From NCBI RefSeq assembly GCF_008728515.1, contig NC_044989.1, positions 81,724,147 to 81,788,146 of the forward strand: a DNA stretch of 64,000 bases, given 5' to 3'. This DNA is from Papio anubis. Lineage: Eukaryota; Chordata; Mammalia; Primates; Cercopithecidae. Positions 50,681 to 61,588 of this stretch are shown in pieces. The notes below the pieces were generated by a model that saw only the letters and a list, made by a program, of their open reading frames with translations, was not told the origin of the DNA and did no database searches. Positions within the stretch are counted from its first letter, which is position 1. Every line of letters starts with the position of its first letter. The translations under genes and the position numbers were made by a program.

Positions 50681-51384
50681 ACTTTTCGGTGCCTGCCCTA
50701 TTCCTGTAGTCCAATGAATAAATCAATAATGGGATGATTTAGAGGTAGGAGTTTGAGATGGCAATTATTATTGTTAGATTTTAGTGTATTGAGATGAATT
50801 TAAGACACTAGATAAAATCTGAGCCCATGTGCTGATTTACAGTAAGCTGAGGTGTTTTTAAAATATATTTCTTCTAAGTATACATGGTTTATTTTCAGGA
50901 TTTGTGTTATTGAATTTGTGTGAGAATCATCAAAGCAGGGACTATCTTTTGATTTTGTGTGCACCCTTGGTTCTTGATAGACTCTTTAGAAATGCCTCAA
51001 TGTTTGGCCACAGTTCTTTGCTTGTAGATTGTTCTTCAGCTCAATACTGTTCTTGCCTTTCACTTCCAAAATTCATAACCTAATTGCTATTAGTGATAGC
51101 TAAATCACCTCAGCCAGTATCTTAGGTACATACATCTCCTTAGACCAGTCTGTACTTCTCTGCTTTCTGATGCCAAGTTCAACAGCCTCAGCCAGTCAAG
51201 AGCTCCACATAGTCCCTTTGTTTTTCTTTATGAAAGTTGTAAAGTCAGATCAAGTTCTGCTAGGTTTTCCTCACAGTCTTTCTCTTAAAGATGAATCAGA
51301 TGGGGTAGGGGAAGTAGTCTTTGTTCTTCAGTTACATTCTGATTTTTTGTTTCTTAAACCCTTCAGCTAATGACTGAAAAACAG
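50681..51384. other. Unassigned sequence
   Basis: A 66-codon frame at 51170 has no recognisable similarity. Nothing else seen. Confidence 0.45.
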
Positions 51385-51565
51385 AGTGTGATCTTGAGAT
51401 TAACCTTTCTATGCTTTATTTTCCTCATATATAAAATGAAAATAATAATAGCATTTACTCCTCAGGGTTATTTGAAGTAGTAAATTAGTTTATACTCACA
51501 CCATTTATAATAACATCTAGAACCTATGAAGAACTAAGAAAAAGTCAATAATTATTATTATGACC
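51385..51565 (-). mobile_element. MIR SINE, antisense
   Basis: CTTTATTTTCCTCATATATA, AAATGAAAATAATAATAGCA, TCAGGGTTATTTGAAGTAG and AACATCTAGAACCTATG follow the reversed MIR consensus order. Confidence 0.7.
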
Positions 51566-52972
51566 TGTCTGTGTATTTCCTGAGATAGCTTCTACCCTAA
51601 TTGCAGCCTCCTGTCTCTGTGCATTGTGTATGTGTGTATATGTGTCCAAACAACTAGATAAAAATAGAAAAATAATCTACTTTTCAAATATTTATTTAAG
51701 AATAGGCTCATCAGCCCTACCCAAATGAAGAAAGATATTGAAGGCTATTCACAATCAATATGAATGTCAACATACTTAGACAGATGGCCAACCTGCCTTA
51801 TGAGAAGCACAATGAACAAATCAATGAAACTCATTAGAAGGCACTTAAGAATAATAAATTATAAAGGAATAAATAATAATTCAGCAATGGCTTGGTTCCA
51901 GGAGCTTGAATTGAGGGTGTCAGAATTGGAAACCACTTGAATATTCCCCGTATAATTTAAGACAAGGTAAAATATATGAATCATTTCTGAAATGTTAAAA
52001 TTTTTTCTGTATGAACAAAATGTATTGGTCAATTTGCATTTAAGTGTTCTCCTCTATGAAGTGGCTTGAACATGCAACAGAAGCACTATTTTCTGTCTGC
52101 CAGTATGGTCACTCTCCACTCCACCTCCTAATTAGTCATAAATGAGAAAACATTGATTTAGGGTACTAAATTGTCATTACTGCAGATGCATAAACAACAC
52201 AGAAATCTGTCCTGAGTTAGTGGTTGGGAATAAATCTAGTATTCTACTTTACCATTATTACATTTGGCTGTTTATCCCTAGTTATTTTTCCATATTGTGT
52301 ATGGTTAGTATGCTTAGAGTAAAGGATCTGAATCTGGGGTCAATGGAGAAACTTCTCTGACTGTAGCTAATTGGAAAGGACCTAAATATTCATTGATATT
52401 TAACTTGTTAAAACTCCCAGGGAAAGTTGAATATAAACAAGGGATAAGCCTTAAATCCCAGAAATGCATCTATAATGTTACAGGTTGATGTTAACAATGA
52501 AGCAATGAAGAATAAATTGGAGTTATAGAAGTCTGACCACTTTCCCCGAAGTCATATATTCTATCCAGGTAGCAGTTTTCTTCCCTACATACAGCTAGAG
52601 TTACCCTGGATTTTGGACAAAAATGCTGTCAATCTGCACATTGCCTTCTGGAATTTTGTAACCAATTAAACCATCTGTTAGTGCCCTGGAGCACACCCAC
52701 CTACAAGTTTTTCAGCTAATGAGTTGCTTGGTGGTTTCAGTAAAAGAGTTTCTCCTTGAGGACCATGCGTCACCCAGTTAAAAAGCCTGCAAGACATTGC
52801 TAAAGCATAGAGAAGTACAAGAATATGTACTTTTTCTACAGTAAAAGGGTCAGTGTCAAACAAGTGTGCAAAAAGTGTATAAGATCAGCTCAGTAACTGG
52901 GTGATCTCTTCACAGCTTCTATGAGTTTACCACCGTTTAGAAAGAAATTAATATAGGCCTGAGATAAGATTC
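51566..52972. other. Unassigned, repeat-poor sequence
   Basis: No long open frame and no recognised repeat. Confidence 0.5.
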
Positions 52973-53037
52973 TTTGTGTGTTTTTTTTTGTTGTTGTTGT
53001 TGTTTTGTTTGTTTGTTTTTTGTTTTTTGTTTTTTGT
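52973..53037. repeat. TG/TTG/TTTG-rich simple repeat
   Basis: Compound run of T tracts with regularly spaced G (TTG and TTTG units) on the plus strand. Confidence 0.9.
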
Positions 53038-53651
53038 AGAATCTGCCTTCTTTGATATACCTGAATAATATCATTAAAATGCATCTTCAAAAATGATCAG
53101 ATTCTACTTACTGGTAAAAATTTACTTATGGTTTATAGGAACAAGGCATACAATAGAGAAATTATTTCCTAATATATTGTGTGTGTGAGGGACCTGCAAA
53201 TAGCTACTGACATATCAGGGGAGGTGGTGGATAACACTGCACTAGGAGTAAATGTCATATATCTGGAAAACCTCAGAGATACATATGTGGAAAACTCAAA
53301 TATGTTGGTCTTCAATTAAAACAGTGCACACACATTGAATCTGATACCAGTATCTATCTAGCTATAAGTTTTACATATATGCCCTCATGCAGCACTAACA
53401 CTTTGACCTTGATTGTTGCATGTATGTGAGCATTATAGATAGACACTGATAAGGGCCCGTGTCTGAAGCTGGGACTTTCCTTCAGAATTTGTATACATAA
53501 GCACCAAAATGTCTAGAGGTTATTAAATTCCCACTCTCAAGTTCTATTCTAATTGATCATATTATATCTTTATATTTTTGTCATCTCTGCTTTTTTTCTC
53601 ACTGTTTTCAATAGATTTCAGCATATTCTTTAAATCCTTTGTTCTCTTTTG
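53038..53651. other. Unassigned sequence
   Basis: Flank of the following L1. Nothing recognised. Confidence 0.45.
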
Positions 53652-53665
53652 AAAATCTCTAATTT

Positions 53666-56600
53666 GAGGGAGGTGGATCAAGATGGTTGATTAAGAGCAG
53701 CTACAGTGCACTGCATTTATAAAGAAGAATAAAAGGGTTGAGTAAATACAGTACCTTCAACTGAAATATCTAGGTACTCACATTGGGACTGATCGAGGAA
53801 ACAATTCAACCCACAGGGAATGAAGGAAAGAAGCACAAGATGATGGCCCATTCAGGAGCAACATGGAGCCAAGAGAACCTCCACGTCTAGCCAAGGGAAG
53901 TGGTGAGTAAATGTGTGACCCTGGGTAATATGCATCTCCCACAGACCTTTTCAACCCATGGATCAGGAGCTCACCTCCTGAGCCCACTCCACCAGGGCCT
54001 TGGGTTCAACACACAGAGCTGTGTGGAGTCTCAGCAGAACTGCTCCTCAGAAACACACAGAGACCTGGGAGCTTTACATACTCTAGACCTGGAATCTCTG
54101 ACAAAGGTAACTGCCACTCAGACAAGGTGTGAGGTCCATACATATCCCAAAGAAGGGGGCTAAATCCAAGAAGCTAAGCAGTGTCAGTCTGTGGACTCCA
54201 TTTACCAGTCACTACAAAAACACCCTGAAATATACAGACCAGTGACACTATGAAGCAACTACATAAACAAGTCTACAAAATAACTAGCTAGCATCATGAT
54301 GACAGGAGAAAAATCCACACATAACAGTACTAACCTTAAATGTAAATGGGATAAATGCTCCAATTACAAGACACAGAGTGGCAAGCTGGATAAAGAACCA
54401 ACACTCATTGGTATGCCATCTTCAAGAAACCCATCTCACATGCAAAGACACATATAGGGTCAAAATAAAGAGATGGACAAAAATTTACCAAGCAAATGGA
54501 AAACAGAAAAAAGCAAGGTTTACAATCCTAGTTTCTGACAAAACAAACTTTAAATCAGCAAAGATTAAAAAAAAAAAAAAAGACAAAGAAGGGCATTACA
54601 TATGGTAAAGTGTTCAATTCCACAAGAAGATCTAACTATCCTAAATATAAATGCACCCAATACAGGAACATCCAGATTCATAAGGCAAATTCTTAGCGAT
54701 CTTCAAAGAGACTTAGATTCCCACACGATAATAGTGGGTGACTTTACACCCCACTGATAGTATTAGATAGATCATCAATAAAAAAATTAACAAAAATATT
54801 TAGGACCTGAACTCAGCTCTGGATCAAGTGGACCTGAGAGATATCTACAGAAATCTTCAACCAAAACACCAGAATATACATTCTTCTCATTGCTACATAG
54901 CACTTCCTCTAAAATTGATCATATAATCAGAAGTAAAACACTCCTCAGCAAATGTAAAAGAACTGAAATCATAACAGTCTCTTGAACAACACTGCAAACA
55001 AATTAGAACTCAAGATTAAGAAATTCATTCAAAGCCACACAACTACATGGAAATTGAACCAAATCCTCCTTTGGATAAGTAATGAAATTAAGGCAGAAAT
55101 CAAGAAGTTCTTTAAAACTAATGAAAACAAAGACAAATGTACCAGAATCTCTGACACAGCTAAAGCGCTGTTAAGAGGGAAATTTATAGTACAAAATACG
55201 CACACCAAAAAGCTAGAAAGGTCTCAAGTTAACAACCCAACATCAAAACTAAAATAACTAGAGAACCAAGAGCAAACAAACCCCAAAGCTAGCAGAAGAC
55301 AAGAAGTAATCAAGAGGAGAGCTGAATGAAGGAGATGGACACATGAAAAACTCTTCAAAAGATCAACAAATCCAGGAGCTGCTTTTTTTTTGTTTTGTTT
55401 TTTTGAAAAAAAAAAATAGACTGCTAGACTGCTAGCTAGACTAATAAAGAAGAAAGGGGAGAAGATTCAAATAAACACAATTAGAAATGATAAGGGGGAT
55501 ATTACCATTGACCCCACAGAAATACAACCACAGAGAATATTAAAAACACTTTTATATGCATAAACCAGAAGAAATAGGTAAATTCCTGTACACATACACC
55601 CTCCCAAGACTGAACCAAGAAGAAATTGTATCCCTGAAGAGACCAATAACAAGTTCTGAAATTGAGGCAGTAGTAAGTAGCCTACCAACCAAAAAACAAA
55701 CAAACAAACAAAAGCCAGGACCAGACAGATTCACAGATGAATGATATCAGAAGTACAAAGTACAGCTGGTACCATTTCTACTGAAACTATTTCAAAAATA
55801 TTGAAAAGGAGAGACTCCTCCCTAACTCATTCTATGAGGCCAGCATCATGTGTTACCAAAACCTGGCAGAGATACAACACACGAAAAACTTCAGGCCAAT
55901 ATCCTTGATTAACATCAATGCAGAAATCCTCAACAAAATACTGGCATCAAAAAGCTTATCCACCACAATTAACAAGGCTTCATCCCTGGGATGCAAGGTA
56001 ATTTCAACATATAGAAATCAATAAATGCAATTCATCACATAAACAGAACTAAAAACAAAAACCACAAGATTATCTTAATAGATTCAGAAAAGACCTTCAA
56101 CAAAATTCAACATCCCTTCATGTTAAAAACTCTCAATTAACTAGGTATTGAAGGAACATACCACAAAATAATAAAAGCCATAAATCACAAACCCACAACC
56201 AGTATCATACTGAATGGGCAAAAAGCTGGAATCGTTTGCCTTGAAAACCAGCACAAGGCAAGGTTACCCTGTCTCACTTCAACATGTTATTGAAAGTTCT
56301 GGCCTGGGAAATCAGGCAAGAGAAAGAAATAAAGGGTATTCAAGTAGAAAGAGAGGAAGTCGAATTATCTTTGTTTGCAGATTACATGATAATATATTTA
56401 GAAAATCCCATTGTCTCAGTCCAAAAGCTTCTTAAGCTGACAAGAACTTCAGAAAAGCCTCAGGATACAAAATCAATGAGCAAATGTCGCTAGCATTCCT
56501 ATAAACCAGCAGCAGGCAAGCAGAGAGCTACATCATGAATGAACTCCCATTCACAATTGCCATGAAAAGAATAAACTACCTAGGAATACAGCTAACAAAG

Positions 56601-58352
56601 GAAGTGAAGGACCTCTTCAAGAAGAACTACAAAGCACTGCTCGAAAAAATCAGAGATGACACAAACAAATGGAAAAACATTCCATGCTCATGAATATAAA
56701 TAATCAATATTATCAAACGGCTATATTGACCAAAGTAATTTATAGACTCAATGCTATTCCCATTAAACTACCATTGACATTCTTCACAAAATAGAAAAAA
56801 ACTATTTTAAAATTCATACAGAACCAAAATAAAAGAGCCCAAATAGACAAGGCAATACTAAGCAAGAAGAAAAAGCTGGAGTCATTACACTACCTGACTT
56901 CAAACAATACTATAGGGTTACAGTAACCAAAACATCATGGTACTGGTACAAGAACAGACACATCGACCAATGGAACAGATTAGGGAATCCAGAAATAAGG
57001 CTGCACACCTACAACCATCTCATCTGTGACAAACCTGACAAAAACCAATGGGGAAAGGATTCCATATTTAATAAACAGTGCTGGGAGAACTGGCTAGTCA
57101 TATGCAGAAGATTGAAACTGCACCCCTTCTTTACACCATAGACAAACGTTAACTCAAAATGGATTAAGGACTTAAATGTAAAACCAAAAACTATAAAAAC
57201 CCTAGAAGAAAATCTAGACAATACCATTCAGGACATAGGCATGGGCAAATATTTCATGATGAAGATGCTGAAAGCGATTGCAACAAAAGCAAAAATTGGC
57301 AAATGGCATCTAATTAAACTAAAGAGCTTCTGCACAGCAAAAGAAGTATCAACAGGATAAACAGACAACCTACAAAATGAGAGAAAATGTTTGCAATCTA
57401 TGCATCTGACAAAGGTCTAATATCCAGCATCTATAAGCAACTTAAAAAAATTTACAAGAAAAGAACAAACAATCCCATCAAAAAGTGGGCAAGGGACATG
57501 AACAGATACTTTGCAAAAGAAGGCATACATCCTGTCAACAAACATATGGAAAAAAAGCTCAACATCACTAATCGTTAGAGAAATGCAAATAAAAACTACA
57601 ATAAAATATCACCTCACAGCAGTCAGAATGACTATTACTAAAAAGTCAAAAAACAACAGATGCTGTTGAGTTTGTGGAGAAAAAGGAATGCTTCTACACT
57701 ATTGGTGGATGTGTAAGTTAGTTCAACCATTGTAAAATACAGTGTAGTAATTCCTCAAAGATCTAGAGGCAGAATACCATTTGATTTCAGCAATGCCATT
57801 ATTGGATATATACCCAAAGGAATATAAATTGTTCTATTATAAAGACACATGCATTCGAATGCTCATTGCAATGCTATTCACAATAGCAAAGAAATAGAAT
57901 CAACCTAAATGCTCATAAATGATACACTAGATTAAAAAAAAATGTGGTACATATACATTATGGAACACTATGCAGCCATAAAGGAATGAAATCATATCCT
58001 TTGCGGGGGCATGGATGGAGCTAGAGGCCATAATTCTTAGCAAACTAACACAGAAACAGAAAACCAAATACTGCCTATTCTCACTTAAAAGTGAGAGCTA
58101 AATTATGAGAACGCATGGACACATGCTGGGGAAAAATACACACTGGGACTTGTCAGAGGGTTGGGGTGGAAGAAGGAAGAGGATTAGGGAGAATATTAAC
58201 AGCTAGTAGATTCTGAAATTAATACCTAGGTGATGGGAAGATCTGTGCAGAAAACCACCATGGCACATATTTACCTATAACAAACCTGCACATGTACCCC
58301 TGAATGTAAAATAAACGTTGGAAATAAAAGATAAAAAATAAATTAAAAAATA
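53666..58352 (+). mobile_element. L1PA-type LINE, sense, complete ends but ORF1 deleted
   Basis: Begins in a 5' UTR with GGAGGTGGATCAAGATGG, ACCTTCAACTGAAATATC and CTAGCCAAGGGAAGTGG, of the older L1PA (about L1PA10-16) type, and ends in an A-rich tail. The duplication AAAATCTCTAATTT (53652-53665) and AAAATATCTAATTT (58353-58366) matches 13 of 14. Length is about 4.7 kb against roughly 6 kb for a full element. At about 54190-54205 the 5' UTR passes directly into the last codons of ORF1 (CAGTCACTACAAAAACACC), so nearly all of ORF1 is absent. ORF2 follows as a pseudogene. Confidence 0.88.
54299..58101 (+). pseudogene. L1 ORF2 pseudogene (endonuclease and reverse transcriptase)
   Basis: The start ATGACAGGAG aligns with the usual ORF2 start. 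Fragments in different frames are recognisable: HLQETHLTCKDTYRVKIKRW (54378-54608, endonuclease), AKALLRGKFIV (54982-55257), EIGKFLYTYTLPRLNQEEIV (55556-55744), reverse-transcriptase VELSLFADYMIIYLENP (56284-56493) and KGLISSIYKQLKKIYKKRTN (57387-57578). The catalytic FADD motif reads FADY. The frame changes several times and stops are frequent, so no active enzyme is made. The end is placed at the stop near 58101 by analogy with L1. Confidence 0.9.
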
Positions 58353-58366
58353 AAAATATCTAATTT

Positions 58367-60960
58367 TTATTTTACAAACTTCTTTGCCCTATGTGACTGT
58401 CATTTAGGTTAGCACTGAAAAACTGTAAAACAAACCAAAATAAAAACAGATAATAAAGCCTACAAAATCTTGAACTTCAGTAGACTGTATGAAACCAAGT
58501 GACTTCATTTGAAAATTTGGAGATGGTTCCATTTCTTATTGATATCTGTTCTCCTCAATTGTCATTGCTAAAAGGGTTTATGTTTATTTTTGATGTTACC
58601 GATATTCCTGTATTACTACTTAAATTTCAATGCCTTCATTAAGATTGCCTAAGAGTTCCACTGCAAGATAACTCATCTCTTTCTTTATGAAACCAAACTA
58701 CATTTGGATCCTGTTTGATTCCTAATAGTGTTTTTTAAAGGAGTTTACCTAGCTGGAGCTGACACCTGTCTATACTGTGCAGTTTGAAGGATATAAGGAA
58801 AGATTTTCCACAAAGAAAAAAGACTGCTTTTGATATAATCTCAGAAATTATGCCATCAGTGATTTCTTCACTTTCTATTAAGTATTATGCTCTGTGGACT
58901 CCTATTTTGAACTGAAAAAAATTATTTCTCAATTGGTATGAATTCACTGTTTTGCTCAGAAGAGGAAGACTCTAAACTGGATAGAAGTACTGCTGTATAC
59001 CATGGGAGGGGAAAATGGAATTTAATTTGGGTACCAAAAGAAGGTCCCAGATCATTAGATAAAATTCTCTCCATTTTACAAACAAGGCAAATAAGTAGGA
59101 GAGAAGAGATGATTTGCTTTAGCTCGTATGTTTGTCCTGCCACATGCTCAGTAGACATTGCTTTCACGGATAAGTCTCTGTTTTTTGTAATCACCCCAAA
59201 TCCTAAACAAATTGTCCAAAATAAGAGTTTTAATGTAAGGACATGGTTATCAATTTCACCTTACCTCCCAGGTCCAGTATTTAAAAAATATTTTAAAAAT
59301 ATCAAATAATAACAGAAAAACACATCACTTTAATTTTCTTTGGTACTAGAATTCCTGTCAATCAGGTACTTCTACTTCCCTTTGAACGGACTGATTTATT
59401 CGTAAACTATGACTACCACCATCTGCTACTTTTCCTTTTCTCTAACTTATTTTCATCTTCAAAGCATCCTTATAATAAATTCATTGGTAAATATAAAGCA
59501 GCCACTGCCCTGTTGGCTATAGTCCTGCCGCCCTATTCCCTAGCACCTAAAGAATTGTTGTGGCTGTTTTCATTATCTTTCATCTCTGCTGAAAGTGAAA
59601 GTAGGAGGGGAGACAAGAGATGGTTCCATCACAAGCTCCACTTCAAAAGAGCCTTGATCGTGAAAGGTGAGAGCCACATGAGTTGACTTTCTCTTCTAGC
59701 ACACAATTATCTTAACATTAAGTAATTTACTCTGTAATTATTATGAAATCTTACAACCTCTAAAACTAGGAACACTCTTAACATGAACAGATTCAATTCA
59801 AATTTCATTCTACTTTAAAAAAACTTGTATTGAGTTCATACCAGGGTTCAGATATTGTAATGGGAACCAAGACTTCAAAGATAAAAAAAATATCTACTGC
59901 ACTCTCAGAAAGGCTTCATGGTCTATTCTGTAGCCCAAACAGCAAAGGTATTCAGGATAATCTCAAACACATTGGAGGAGAAAACATATATATATATATA
60001 CTTTTTGAAATTTATGTACAGTATACAAATTGAGGCAAGTATCTAGAGGTAAGTATAAAATACATGGAAGTTCAGAGAAAGAGGTCAGAGTCTATGTGTT
60101 TTTCCCCTGTGTTTTTTAATTTAATTCATTAAATATTCTTCTGAGCTGGACACTCCCTGACCCTTCTTGCCCTCAGTGCACATATAAAATCCACACTCTA
60201 TAGACAGGACCATTCTACCACAGGTCATTTCACTTAACAAACATTTTTACAGACTTGTTTATAGTCTATCAAGTGGCCAATCAATTTCATTGAAAATGAG
60301 ACACAACTGGTTACTTAGATAAATTGACCTTTTCTCCCAGAGCTAAGTTTCTATTATTCATAAAGACACCTTCCTCTCCTGAAGAAAATTGATGATCATC
60401 AAGGGACCCGGAACTGGACACACTGAGTTTACATTCTTTGGATTAGATTCATCTGTAGTATGCTGGACAAGCTATAAAAGGCTAATCTGAGTTTGCAAAT
60501 TTGTCCTCACTTCCTAGGTGCGAGACTGTATAAAGTTGGAATACAAAAGTTACATGAGAAAAATAACAAGGCAGAAAGTGTACACAGCTTCACAATGCTT
60601 CTCTAACCCCTGACAGATGTGCAATTGTTTTATATTCAGTGAATCCCACGCAGAATAAGACATTTACCAGTGTGAAGGACCTAAGAAACCATAGACTCTC
60701 TCTTTAACATAATTAGATGGAAGAGAGGTGGAGAGCACAGCTACCTTCAACCATCTAAGACAATTTCTTATGCTGTCACACCATGAAAACAGGTATTTAA
60801 ACTGAGACTAAAAGACAATTGAAAGAACATTCAAATGAGATTCAGCAATTTATGCCTTTTAAGCCTCTTATCCATTTTGAGATTACAGGTATAAAATGGT
60901 TGAAAGTTGGAGATTTAGAGTGAACTTATTGTGCCCCTTACCTGAAATTTAGGAAAAAGG
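58367..60960. other. Unassigned, repeat-poor sequence
   Basis: About 2.6 kb with no clear interspersed repeat. A 123-codon frame lies at 58938-59309 but overlaps a MIR-like patch (59060-59130), lacks recognisable similarity and has no supporting splice or promoter context. A short TA run is at 59985-59999. Confidence 0.5.
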
Positions 60961-60965
60961 AGCTT

Positions 60966-61017
60966 TTTTTCTTCTTCTTCTTCTTTGCTCTGTCCTTTTT
61001 TTTTTTTTTTTTTTTTT
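60966..61017. repeat. CTT repeat and poly-T tract
   Basis: T run and CTT units (60966-60986), a short unique gap, then about 20 T bases that form the reversed poly-A tail of the L1 beginning at 61018. Confidence 0.9.
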
Positions 61018-61156
61018 ATACTTTAAGTTCTAGGGTACTTGTGCACAATGGGCAGGTTTGTTACATATGTATACATGTGCCAAATTGGTGTGCTGCACCC
61101 ATTAACTCCTCATTTATATTAGGTATTTATCCTAATGCTATCCCTCCCCACTACCC

Positions 61157-61588
61157 CCACTCCATGACAGGCCCCAGTGTGTGATGTTCCCAACCCTGTG
61201 TCCAGGTGTTCTCATTGTTCAATTCCCACCTATGAGTGAGAACCTATGGTGTTTGCTTTTCTGTCCTTGTGATAATTTACTAAGAATGATGGTTTCCAGC
61301 TTCATCCATGTCCCTGCAAAGGACATGAACTCATCCTTTTTTATGGATGCATAGTATTCCATGGTGTATATATGCCTTCCCTGCTCCCACAATAAGCTGA
61401 TGTTCCCCTTCTTGCATCCAAGTGATCTAATTGTTCAATTCCCACCTATGAGTGAGAACATGCAGCATTTGGTTTTCTGTTCTTGTGATAGTTTGCTGAG
61501 AATGATGGTTTCCAGGTGCATCCATGTCCCTACAAAGGACATGAACTCATCCTTTTTTATGGCAGCATAGTGTTCCGTGGTATATATG
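61157..61588 (-). repeat. 216-bp tandem duplication inside the L1 3' end
   Basis: CAATTCCCACCTATGAGTGA occurs at 61220 and again at 61436, and the surrounding sequence repeats in the same order: a GTGTGTGATGTTCCC or AGCTGATGTTCCC block, AATGATGGTTTCCAG, GGACATGAACTCATCC and a CATAGT-TTCC block. The period is 216. Units differ at many positions. It duplicates the end of ORF2 and the start of the 3' UTR. Confidence 0.88.

Noticed and set aside
59060..59130. MIR-like core
   Set aside because: CATTTTACAAACAAGG resembles MIR, but the following landmarks are missing.
58938..59309. Open frame of 123 codons in repeat-poor DNA
   Set aside because: Part of it overlaps a weak MIR-like patch, an opposite-strand frame overlaps too, and there is no recognisable domain. 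One such frame is expected by chance in 64 kb.
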